Positions 8,369 to 14,917 of a DNA stretch of 64,000 nucleotides are shown one piece after another. The stretch lies in assembly GCF_036555685.1 (NCBI RefSeq), contig NZ_DATBKY010000004.1, forward strand, positions 1 through 64,000, given 5' to 3'. The first letter of the stretch is position 1. Every line of letters starts with the position of its first letter. Under the pieces are notes generated by a model that was not told where the DNA came from, did no database searches, and was given only the letters and a program-made list of their open reading frames with translations. The position numbers and the translations under genes are program-made. This DNA comes from Actinophytocola sp036555685. Lineage in GTDB: Bacteria > Actinomycetota > Actinomycetes > Mycobacteriales > Pseudonocardiaceae.

Positions 8369-8485
8369 TTAACCCCCAGTACCCGCCCCGGTCCAGCTTC
8401 GCCACAGTTCCGCGTACCGGCCGCCGGTCCGGACGAGGTCCGCGTGGGTCCCGAGCTCGACCACCCTCGCGCGTCGGACTCCGCG
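8369..8485 (-). pseudogene. C-terminal remnant of an ABC-transporter ATPase
   Basis: On the minus strand the frame ending at 8369 reads ARVVELGTHADLVRTGGRY then AELWRSW and a TAA stop. This is the typical tail after the H-loop of exporter-type ABC ATPases (pattern G-x-V-V-E-x-G-T-H-x-x-L). Upstream in the same frame the sequence loses similarity at once (HAREARGVRR), and no Walker motifs are present. It is a decayed fragment of a gene otherwise deleted, lying between the lacI-type gene and the Clp-N gene. Confidence 0.65.
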
Positions 8486-8553
8486 AGCTTCGCGTGCGTG
8501 CCGGTCGCCAACCTCTGTCCATAGTGGACCAGCCGGCGGTCGGAAGACGTGGC

Positions 8554-8589
8554 TTGTACCTAACCCCATAGAGGGGTATACATGGGGGT
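8554..8589 (+). promoter_or_regulatory. Promoter of the Clp-N gene, probably leaderless
   Basis: A -35 element TTGTAC (8554-8559) and a -10 element TATACA (8577-8582) are separated by 17 bases. Seven bases then lead to the ATG at 8590, so transcription should begin at or next to the start codon. No properly spaced ribosome-binding site exists. Two direct repeats GGGGTAT (8573-8579 and 8585-8591), 12 bases apart, flank the -10 box and may be a regulator site. Confidence 0.55.
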
Positions 8590-9303
8590 ATGCCGAAGAT
8601 AAACGTGTACCTGCCCGACGACCTCGCCGAGGCCGTCAAGGAGACCGGGCTGCCGGTCTCGGCCGTGTGCCAGCGCGCTCTCGAGGTTTCCGTCAAGCGC
8701 GTCAGCGCCATCCGGGCCGCCGTCATCGGCGACCTGTCCGACGCCGACCCGACGGCCGGGCTCACCCAGTTCACCCAGCGCGCCAAGAACGTCGTCACGC
8801 TCGCGATCACCAACGCGCGGGAGCGCGGGGCCGCCGAGGTCGGCACCCGCGACCTGCTCTCCGGCATGGTCACCGAGGGCACGAACCTGGCGCTGCACGT
8901 GCTGCGGTCCATCGACGTCGACCCGCAACTCGTGCTCCGCGCGGTGGGCGAGCTCGCGCCGCCCGAGGGGGGCGGCGACGCGCGACGGATGAGCACCACG
9001 GCGGCGAACGCGCTCGAGATGACGGTCGCCGAGGCGATCGCGCTCGGCCACAACTACGTCGGCTGCGAGCACCTGCTGCTCGGCCTGCTCGCCGAGCCGG
9101 ACGGTGCCGGCGGCGAGGTGCTGCGCGGGCTCGGCGTGGAGCTGCGCGCGGCCCGGCACGCGGTCGGCGCCGCGCTCATGGGCTACGAGCAGGCCAAGCT
9201 GGCCGGCGCCAGTCCCGTCGTGAACATGGTGAACCAGGCGATCCGGACGGCGCTCGAGCCGGTGCTGCGCCGGCTGGACCGGCTGGAGGCGCGGGCCGGG
9301 TAG
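8590..9303 (+). CDS. Clp N-domain protein with ribbon-helix-helix-like N-terminus
   Basis: A 237-residue protein. Residues 1-40 (MPKINVYLPDDLAEAVKETG then LPVSAVCQRALE) look like a ribbon-helix-helix DNA-binding segment. Residues about 60-200 contain two Clp-N repeats, the substrate- and adaptor-binding fold of ClpC: the first around RAKNVVTLAITNARERGAAE with DLLSGMV, the second around NALEMTVAEAIALGHNYVG with EHLLLGLL. There is no AAA+ ATPase domain, so it is not a chaperone. I infer a regulator whose stability or activity may be tied to ClpC/ClpP. The repeats over its promoter would suit autoregulation. Confidence 0.75.
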   Translation: MPKINVYLPDDLAEAVKETGLPVSAVCQRALEVSVKRVSAIRAAVIGDLSDADPTAGLTQFTQRAKNVVTLAITNARERGAAEVGTRDLLSGMVTEGTNLALHVLRSIDVDPQLVLRAVGELAPPEGGGDARRMSTTAANALEMTVAEAIALGHNYVGCEHLLLGLLAEPDGAGGEVLRGLGVELRAARHAVGAALMGYEQAKLAGASPVVNMVNQAIRTALEPVLRRLDRLEARAG

Positions 9304-9789
9304 TCACTTGCTCCGGATCTCGGGCTGGATCTCGCCGCCGACGCACCGCAGGCGGACCTCGACCTCCCGGTCACCCGAGCGGAAGCGGACGTGCGGGTGG
9401 TCGTCGACGCCCTCGTCCGCCGAGTCGACCCCGTAGCCCTGCGCGGGGGAGGTGCCGACGACCTCCACGCCACCGGGCACGCAGCGGGCGAGCACCGTGC
9501 CGCCGGCCGAGTGCACGGCGGTGGTCCGGGTCTCGGGCGGGCTGGTCGCGGGCGGCGTGGTCGTGGGCGCCGCGGACGAGGACGGCGGGGTCGTCATGGT
9601 GGCCGGTGTCGTGGTCTCCGCCAGTTGAGCGTCCACTTCGGACTCGCTGAGCGGCCGCTGCGCGCTCGCGCCGAAGATGTCCGTGCCGATCGCGCTCACG
9701 GCGACGATCCCGACGGTGGTGGCGGCCGCCGCGGCGGCCAGCCACAGCACGACGCCGGTCGTGAAGCGCATGGCTCGGGCCCTCATCAC
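9304..9789 (-). CDS. Membrane-anchored secreted hypothetical protein
   Basis: A 161-residue protein with one N-terminal hydrophobic segment (residues about 9-36, TTGVVLWLAAAAAATTVGIV), a Thr/Pro/Ser-rich linker (about 58-90) and a small extracellular domain with two cysteines (ARCVPGGVEVV and RLRCVGGEIQ) that probably form a disulfide. The start is an ATG; ATG codons at positions 2 and 7 are also possible. It is divergent from the two-component system and shares its operator-containing intergenic region, so it is a plausible member of that regulon. Its stop abuts the Clp-N stop with no gap. No family recognised. Confidence 0.7.
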   Translation of the reverse strand: MMRARAMRFTTGVVLWLAAAAAATTVGIVAVSAIGTDIFGASAQRPLSESEVDAQLAETTTPATMTTPPSSSAAPTTTPPATSPPETRTTAVHSAGGTVLARCVPGGVEVVGTSPAQGYGVDSADEGVDDHPHVRFRSGDREVEVRLRCVGGEIQPEIRSK

Positions 9790-9812
9790 GTTCGCAGTAT
9801 GCCGGCCGCGAT

Positions 9813-9830
9813 GGTTAAGGGAGTCCTAAC
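9813..9830 (-). promoter_or_regulatory. Putative OmpR-type response-regulator site upstream of the two-component operon
   Basis: Read on the minus strand, the site is GTTAG-N7-TTAACC, an 11-bp-spaced direct repeat (TTAG/TTAA) as bound by OmpR-family regulators. The same arrangement with the same spacing recurs at 11842-11859. The site lies in the divergent region between the membrane-anchored protein gene and the response-regulator gene, which suggests autoregulation. Confidence 0.55.
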
Positions 9831-9892
9831 GCCGCGCTAGGGGAGCCGCGCGCCCGGTCCGCGCACGCCCGCGTGCCTTAGTGTTCGACCAC

Positions 9893-10576
9893 ATGGCGCA
9901 GGTACTCGTCGTCGAGGACGACGCGACGATCCGCTCGTCGATCATCCGCGGGCTGACCGACCGCGGCCACGCCGTGTTCTCCGCGCCGACCGCGATGGCC
10001 GGCCTGGAGCAGGCGGTGAGCGCGCGCCCGGACGTCGTCGTCCTCGACCTCGGCCTGCCCGACCTGGACGGCACGGCGATGCTGCGCATGCTGCGCGGCG
10101 TCAGCGACGTGCCGGTGATCGTCGCGACCGCCCGCGACGACGAGGCCGAGATCGTCACCGTCCTCGATGCCGGCGCCGACGACTACGTGGTCAAGCCGTT
10201 CGGCGTGGCGCAGCTCGACGCCCGCATCCGCGCGGTGCTGCGCCGCGGCGCCGACGAGGACCGCGTGATGGCTGTGGAGGTCGGCGGCCTGCGCGTGGAC
10301 CCGCGCTCGCGCGAGGCGTCGCTGGACGGCCGCGAGCTGGAGCTGACGCCGCGCGAGTTCGACCTGCTGTACTACCTGGCCGCGCGGGCGGGGGAGGTGG
10401 TGAGCAAGCGGGAACTGCTCACCGAGGTCTGGCAACAGCCCTACGGCGGCGCGGACAAGACCGTCGACGTGCACCTGTCGTGGCTGCGCCGCAAGCTCGG
10501 CGAGACCGCCCAGCAGGCCCGTTACCTGCACGCGGTGCGTGGCGTGGGCGTGCGGCTCGCGGCACCGGAGGGCTGA
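9893..10576 (+). CDS. OmpR/PhoB-family response regulator
   Basis: A 227-residue protein. The receiver domain (1-115) has the acidic pair in VVEDD, the phosphoacceptor Asp52 (VVVLDLGLPD), Thr79 and Lys101 (DDYVVKPF). The winged-helix effector domain (about 130-227) has LTPREFDLLYYLAARAGEVV and VDVHLSWLRRKL. I chose the ATG at 9893 (MAQVLVVEDD); a GTG four codons upstream is possible. No strong ribosome-binding site is seen. The kinase gene follows after 3 bases. The likely targets are its own operon and the downstream PepSY gene, both of which carry the TTAG-N7-TTAA site. Confidence 0.92.
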   Translation: MAQVLVVEDDATIRSSIIRGLTDRGHAVFSAPTAMAGLEQAVSARPDVVVLDLGLPDLDGTAMLRMLRGVSDVPVIVATARDDEAEIVTVLDAGADDYVVKPFGVAQLDARIRAVLRRGADEDRVMAVEVGGLRVDPRSREASLDGRELELTPREFDLLYYLAARAGEVVSKRELLTEVWQQPYGGADKTVDVHLSWLRRKLGETAQQARYLHAVRGVGVRLAAPEG

Positions 10577-10579
10577 GCC

Positions 10580-11857
10580 GTGCGCCGCCGCGTCCTGCTG
10601 CTCGTCGCCGCCACCACGCTGCTCGTGCTCGTGGCCTTCCTCGTGCCGCTCGCGCTGCTCGTGCGCAGCGCCGCCGCGGACAACGCAGTGCAGCAGGCGA
10701 CCGCCCAGGCCCAGGCACTGACCTCGCTCGTGGCGACCACGTCCGAATCCGAGGCGCTGGACCTGACCGTGCAGCAGGCCGACGCCGGCAGCGGCTACGA
10801 CATCACGGTCTTCCTCACCGGGAACGTGCGGTACGGCGCACCCGCGGAGCGCTCCTCGCTCGTCGAGCTCGCCTGGCGCGGGAAGAGCGCGTCGGCGGAG
10901 GTGCCGGGTGGACGGGAGATCGTGTTCGCCGTCGACCGGCCGGCCGGCATGGCCGGCGTGATCCGCACGTTCGTGCCCGACGCCGAGCTGACCCGCGGGG
11001 TCGGCCGGGCGTGGCTCCTGCTCGCCGGGCTCGGCCTCGCGCTGCTGGCGGTCAGCCTCGTGGTCGCCGACCGGCTGGCGCGCCGGCTGGTCCGGTCTAC
11101 GATCGACCTCGCCGCCGTGTCGCACCGGCTGGGCCGCGGCGAGCTGACCGCGCGGGCCGACGTGTCCGCGCCGGGGGAGCTGGGCGTGGTCGCGGGCGCG
11201 CTGAACGGGCTGGCGGGACGGATCACCGGCCTGCTGCGTGAGGAGCGCGAGACGATCGCCGACCTGTCGCATCGGGTGCGCACGCCGCTGACGACGCTGC
11301 GCATGGAGGCCGAGTCGCTGTCCCCGCCGGACGCCGAGCGGATCACCGCCGGCGTGGAGGCGGTGAACCGGGCGGTGACCGACGTGATCCAGCAGGCCCG
11401 CCGCCGCGGCGCCGAACCGTCCGGTGTGGACGCCACCGAGCTGGTGCGTGAGCGGGTGGCGTTCTGGGCCGTACTCGCGGAGGACACCGACCGCGCGCTG
11501 ACCGTCGACATCGGACCCGGGCCGTTGCGGGTGGAGCTGCCGCGCGCGGACCTGGAGGCGTGCGTGGACGCGTTGCTGGGCAACGTGTTCGCACACACGC
11601 CCAACGGCACGCCGTTCGCCGTGCGGCTGACCGGCCGGCCCGGCGGCGCCACGCTCGTGGTCGCCGACTCCGGCCCGGGCCTGCCCGGCCCGGCCACCGG
11701 TGCGCTGCGCCGCGGCGTCAGCGGGTCCGGCTCCAGCGGGCTGGGGCTGGACATCGTGCGTCGCGCGGCCGAGCACACCGGCGGCGAGGTCCGGCTCGAA
11801 CCCGGTTCGCCCGGGCTGACCGTCGTGGTGGAGCTCGGCGCGTTAGCGCCGTCTTAA
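10580..11857 (+). CDS. Sensor histidine kinase
   Basis: A 425-residue membrane kinase. There are two transmembrane segments (about 5-30 and 143-163) flanking a short extracellular sensor region, then HAMP (165-215), a dimerisation domain with the phosphoacceptor His231 (DLSHRVRTPL), and the ATPase domain with N box (LLGNVFAHTP), G1 box (DSGPGL) and G2 box (GSSGLGLDIV). The kinase core is short but all boxes are present. The start GTG lies 3 bases after the response-regulator stop, consistent with translational coupling. The stop codon lies inside the second operator, so the downstream PepSY gene has its own promoter. Confidence 0.92.
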   Translation: MRRRVLLLVAATTLLVLVAFLVPLALLVRSAAADNAVQQATAQAQALTSLVATTSESEALDLTVQQADAGSGYDITVFLTGNVRYGAPAERSSLVELAWRGKSASAEVPGGREIVFAVDRPAGMAGVIRTFVPDAELTRGVGRAWLLLAGLGLALLAVSLVVADRLARRLVRSTIDLAAVSHRLGRGELTARADVSAPGELGVVAGALNGLAGRITGLLREERETIADLSHRVRTPLTTLRMEAESLSPPDAERITAGVEAVNRAVTDVIQQARRRGAEPSGVDATELVRERVAFWAVLAEDTDRALTVDIGPGPLRVELPRADLEACVDALLGNVFAHTPNGTPFAVRLTGRPGGATLVVADSGPGLPGPATGALRRGVSGSGSSGLGLDIVRRAAEHTGGEVRLEPGSPGLTVVVELGALAPS

Positions 11858-11859
11858 CC
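11842..11859 (+). promoter_or_regulatory. Putative OmpR-type response-regulator site upstream of the PepSY gene
   Basis: GTTAGCGCCGTCTTAACC overlaps the end of the kinase gene and matches the minus-strand site at 9813-9830 at 11 of 18 positions, including both half-sites in the same 11-bp register. It lies about 75 bases before the PepSY ATG, in the right place for an activator site. Confidence 0.55.
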
Positions 11860-11932
11860 GTCGTGCAGCGCGGTGCTAGGCCCGTGCTCGGCAGTGTTGG
11901 TGGCGTTCCGAAGGAAAGGGAAGGACTCCACC

Positions 11933-12574
11933 ATGAACAGGAAGACGATCGTTGTCGCAGCGGCCGCGGGCGCGCTGGTGGTCTCCGGCGGCACTGCGTG
12001 GGCGCTGGGCACGGGCGACTCCGGGGCGGCCGGTGCGGTCGCGATCCCGACGGCGCTCACCTCGTCCACGACCACCTCGCCGACCACCACGCCGACCACC
12101 TCACCGCCCACCACGTCGAGTACCGCGAGGCTCTCGGCCGACGACGCGGCCCGGCTGGTGCGCACGCGGCTCGGCGGCGGCGTCGTGCGCGAGGTCGAGG
12201 CGGAGTTCGAGCACGGCCGGCTCGAGTGGAAGGTCAGCATCGTCAAGGACGGCGTCCGCTACGACATCCGCGTCGACGCCGAGACCGGCGCGACGACGCG
12301 CGTCGACACGAAGGCCCGCGACGACCGGGGCGGCCGTGACGACCGCCGTGACGACCGCGGGGACGACCACCGGGACGACCGCGGCGGGCACGGGGTGGAC
12401 GACCCCGTGGGCGACGACCACGGCGGCGCCACCGACCCGGGCTCCGGCAACTCGGGCTCCGGGTCCTCGGGCCGCGGCGGCGCGGACGATCCCGCCGGTG
12501 ACGACCACGGCGGGCACGGCGGCGACGACGCCCCAGGCGACGACCATGGCGGTGACCATGGCGGTGACCGTTGA
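11933..12574 (+). CDS. Secreted PepSY-domain protein with Asp/His/Gly-rich tail
   Basis: A 213-residue exported protein. It has a signal peptide or anchor (MNRKTIVVAAAAGALVVSGG), a Thr/Ser/Pro-rich linker (about 43-66), and one PepSY domain (about 67-125: LSADDAARLVRTRLGGGVVR and YDIRVDAETGATTRVD). About 85 residues of low complexity follow, rich in Asp, Arg, His and Gly (repeats of the kind GDDHGG and DDRGD). PepSY domains are thought to modulate peptidases or sense envelope stress. The acidic/His tail could bind divalent cations. The ribosome-binding site is AAGGGAAGG. It follows the two-component system and carries its operator, so it is probably a target or accessory sensor. Confidence 0.8.
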   Translation: MNRKTIVVAAAAGALVVSGGTAWALGTGDSGAAGAVAIPTALTSSTTTSPTTTPTTSPPTTSSTARLSADDAARLVRTRLGGGVVREVEAEFEHGRLEWKVSIVKDGVRYDIRVDAETGATTRVDTKARDDRGGRDDRRDDRGDDHRDDRGGHGVDDPVGDDHGGATDPGSGNSGSGSSGRGGADDPAGDDHGGHGGDDAPGDDHGGDHGGDR

Positions 12575-12602
12575 TCGTTTGCCGGGTTTAACCTGGCTGT
12601 TT

Positions 12603-13163
12603 GTGCACCGAGGCATCAGCGTCCGCCATACCGACGCGATCCAGCTCGGCCGGCACACCGCCCGGCTCGAAAGCCTGTACCGGCGCTGTTTCACCGAGCC
12701 ACCGTGGTGGGAGTCGGCCGAGCGCCTCGCCGGGTTCCGCGACCGGCTGACCGGTCACCTCGGTCGCGGCGGCTTCGGGGGACTCGTCGCCGAGCGCGAC
12801 GGCCGGCTGATCGGGACCGTGTACGGCTGGCCCGCCGGACCGAACCTGGGCGGCGGCAACCATTTCGACGACGCACTGGCCGCGGCGGTCACCTCCACGG
12901 TGGCCGCCCGGCTCGTCGAACCGGCGCTCGTGGTCGCCCAGCTGATGGTCGACCCGAGACACCAGCAGCGGGGGATCGGCCGGGAGCTGCTCACCCGCTT
13001 CACCGACGGCTGGCCCGCCGCGTGGCTGTGCACCCACCCAGAGGCCCCCGCCGCCGGCATGTACCGCCGCGGCGGCTGGTGCGAGGAGACCCACTTCCAC
13101 GTCGACGAGTGCCCGATGGTCCTGTTCACCTGGCGGGCCCCCGACCAGCTTTCTCCGGCGTAG
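12603..13163 (+). CDS. GNAT-family acetyltransferase
   Basis: A 186-residue protein of the Gcn5-related N-acetyltransferase fold. The acetyl-CoA motif A is VAQLMVDPRHQQRGIGRELL, where QQRGIG is the Q/R-x-x-G-x-G pyrophosphate loop. A motif-B-like region follows (CTHPEAPAAGMYRRGGWCEE). The GTG start at 12603 is likely; an ATG at 12558 in the same frame would overlap the PepSY tail. The substrate is unknown. It does not share a promoter with the PepSY gene in any obvious way but is only 28 bases downstream. Confidence 0.8.
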   Translation: MHRGISVRHTDAIQLGRHTARLESLYRRCFTEPPWWESAERLAGFRDRLTGHLGRGGFGGLVAERDGRLIGTVYGWPAGPNLGGGNHFDDALAAAVTSTVAARLVEPALVVAQLMVDPRHQQRGIGRELLTRFTDGWPAAWLCTHPEAPAAGMYRRGGWCEETHFHVDECPMVLFTWRAPDQLSPA

Positions 13164-13216
13164 CACCGCCTTCGCCGGCCGCGACCGACGAGGCGGCAAA
13201 GTCGCGCAGCCGGCAA

Positions 13217-13771
13217 CTACCGCGCCGGCTGCGGCTCCCAGGCGAACTCCCGCAGTGGCTCGTCGACCGGGGCCTCGGTGAGCCGGTTGGCCAAAGTGGA
13301 CAGTGTGTAGGTGCCGATGCCCAGCACGACCTCGAGTGCCTGCCGGCGCGTGAAGCCGTGCGACAGGAACGTCGCCACCCTCGCCTCGCCCACGTCGCCG
13401 GCGGCGTCGGCGACGTCCTCGGTGAACCGGCGCAGCTCCGCCAGCCGCGGGTCGTCGAGCGGCTCACCGTCGCGCAGCGCGGCGATCACCGCCGGCGGGG
13501 CGGACAGGCCGACGAGCTTGGCCGTGTGCATGGCCATGCAGAGATGGCAGCCGTTGCGCCGGGCGATCGTCATGATCAGGACCTCGCGGGCAAGCGGGTC
13601 CAGCGAGGTGTTCTCGAACATGCCGGACAGTTTGAGGAAGCCGTCCATCAGCTGTGGCGCCTCCGCCATCCGCGCCATCGCGGCGGGCAGGTAGCCGAGC
13701 TGCCTCTCGGTGGCGGACAGGATGCGGCGGGCCGCTGGCGGGGCGGACTCGACGGTGTGGTCGGCGAACAT
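13217..13771 (-). CDS. Carboxymuconolactone decarboxylase / AhpD-like protein
   Basis: A 184-residue helical protein with the AhpD-type active site RNGCHLCMAMH, giving Cys-x-x-Cys plus the His three residues later. Proteins of this type act as peroxidase-linked reductants or alkylhydroperoxidase-like enzymes; the CxxC suggests redox activity rather than lactone decarboxylation. It is divergent from a MarR regulator whose putative operator lies between them, so its expression is probably under that repressor, possibly in response to oxidants or electrophiles. Confidence 0.85.
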   Translation of the reverse strand: MFADHTVESAPPAARRILSATERQLGYLPAAMARMAEAPQLMDGFLKLSGMFENTSLDPLAREVLIMTIARRNGCHLCMAMHTAKLVGLSAPPAVIAALRDGEPLDDPRLAELRRFTEDVADAAGDVGEARVATFLSHGFTRRQALEVVLGIGTYTLSTLANRLTEAPVDEPLREFAWEPQPAR

Positions 13772-13785
13772 GACTCTCCACTACG

Positions 13786-13836
13786 TTAGACAACGTGGTT
13801 GACGAAATAGTAAATCGGGTTGTCGATTCTGGCAAC
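13786..13836. promoter_or_regulatory. MarR operator region between ahpD-like and marR genes
   Basis: The main site (13786-13806) is a 21-bp inverted repeat TTnGnCAAC-N3-GTTGnCnAA. A second, looser pair of the same half-site (GTTGTC at 13819-13824 and GGCAAC at 13831-13836) follows. The size and symmetry suit MarR dimers. The first site spans the annotated marR start codon and lies 15 bases before the ahpD-like start, so one regulator could control both genes. Confidence 0.6.
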
Positions 13837-14295
13837 GAGCCGCCGGGATTCGAGCTGCCGCTGCTGCTCCTGGCCGGTTTCCGCACGCTGATCGAGGCCC
13901 TGCACGCCGAGCTCGCGCGCCAGGGGCACGCGCAGGCGCGTCCGGTACACGGGTTCACGCTGCAGGCCATCGGCACCGCGGGCGCGACCGCGAGCGAGGT
14001 GGGCCGGCGGCTCGGCGTGTCCAAGCAGGCCGCCGGCAAGACCATCGACCGACTGGAGAAGCTCGGCTACGTGACCCGTGCCAGCGACGACCGCGACGCG
14101 CGCCGCAAGCTGGTCCGCCTCACCGACCGCGGCCTCGATCTCCTCGCCCGCTCGGCCGCGATCTTCGATGACCTTCGCGCGCAGTGGGTCCGCACGCTCG
14201 GCGCCGACCGCGTGCGGGAGATCGAGTCCGCGCTGCGCGCAGTCACGCCCGCCGGCATCTGGCGGCTCGACACCCCGGCCTGGTTCTCGTCGTGA
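13795..14295 (+). CDS. MarR-family transcriptional regulator
   Basis: A 166-residue winged-helix protein: TASEVGRRLGVSKQAAGKTI is the recognition HTH, and VTRASDDRDARRKLVRLTD is the wing with the Asp-x-Arg-Asp of MarR proteins. The GTG start at 13795 lies exactly at the centre of the operator palindrome, without a ribosome-binding site. The mRNA is either leaderless or the true start is slightly downstream. It probably represses itself and the divergent AhpD-like gene. Confidence 0.85.
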   Translation: MVDEIVNRVVDSGNEPPGFELPLLLLAGFRTLIEALHAELARQGHAQARPVHGFTLQAIGTAGATASEVGRRLGVSKQAAGKTIDRLEKLGYVTRASDDRDARRKLVRLTDRGLDLLARSAAIFDDLRAQWVRTLGADRVREIESALRAVTPAGIWRLDTPAWFSS

Positions 14296-14426
14296 CTCCC
14301 GCGATCGCGGACCCTCGGCTGGCCGGCGGAACGGCCGGTGGAGATCGGTCGCGGACGCCCGTTTCGCCGGTGGGAGGGGCTAGGCTCACCGGGCGGCTAC
14401 GGGATCAGCGCGGAGAGGACGCAGTC

Positions 14427-14831
14427 GTGGACCTGAAGGAACGCAACCGGCAGGTGATCGAGCAGTTCCGGGCGGGCGGCGAGATCGACGGCATGCATCG
14501 CGACCGGATCCTGCTCTTGACCACGACCGGCAAGCGCACCGGCAACGCGCACACGACGCCGGTGATGTTCGTGCGCAACGACGACCGGCTCTTCGTCGTC
14601 GCGGCCGCGGGCGGCACGCCCACCCACCCCGACTGGTACCACAACCTCGTGGCCACGCCGGACGTGACCGTCGAGATAGGACATGGCCGGTACGAGGCGA
14701 CGGCGACCCCGCTCGAGGGGGAGGACTACCGGGCGCAGTGGGAGAACATCACGTCGCGGTACGCGTTCTTCGCCGAGTACGACGAGAAGCTCAGCCGGAC
14801 GATTCCGGTCGTGGAGCTCGTCCGCCGGTGA
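14427..14831 (+). CDS. Deazaflavin-dependent (Ddn-type) nitroreductase family protein
   Basis: A 134-residue split-barrel protein of the F420-dependent Ddn/FDOR-B type: RILLLTTTGKRTGNAHTTPV, then FVVAAAGGTPTHPDWYHNL, then VTVEIGHGRYEA, all hallmark segments. Such enzymes use reduced F420 to reduce quinones, nitro compounds or other electrophiles at the membrane. The GTG start has GGAGAGG upstream. A stem-loop follows the stop. It stands alone; the substrate is unknown. Confidence 0.85.
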   Translation: MDLKERNRQVIEQFRAGGEIDGMHRDRILLLTTTGKRTGNAHTTPVMFVRNDDRLFVVAAAGGTPTHPDWYHNLVATPDVTVEIGHGRYEATATPLEGEDYRAQWENITSRYAFFAEYDEKLSRTIPVVELVRR

Positions 14832-14877
14832 ACGTCCCGATCGGGTGGTTCACGGCAGAAGGGTGACATCCGGGCTG

Positions 14878-14910
14878 CCGATGCCGGCGGGCCCCGTCCG
14901 CCGACATCGG
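14878..14910. terminator. Bidirectional hairpin terminator
   Basis: CCGATGcCGGCGG (14878-14890) pairs with CCGCCGaCATCGG (14898-14910), a 13-bp stem with one mismatch and a 7-base loop. It lies between the converging Ddn-type and S1 protease genes. There is no U-run, as is common in high-GC actinobacteria. Confidence 0.65.
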
Positions 14911-14917
14911 GTCCGGC

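Noticed and set aside
12310..12572. Repeated GACGACCACGG-like units as a CRISPR or minisatellite array
   Set aside because: The units vary in length and sequence and stay in frame as Asp/His/Gly codons; there are no regular spacers.
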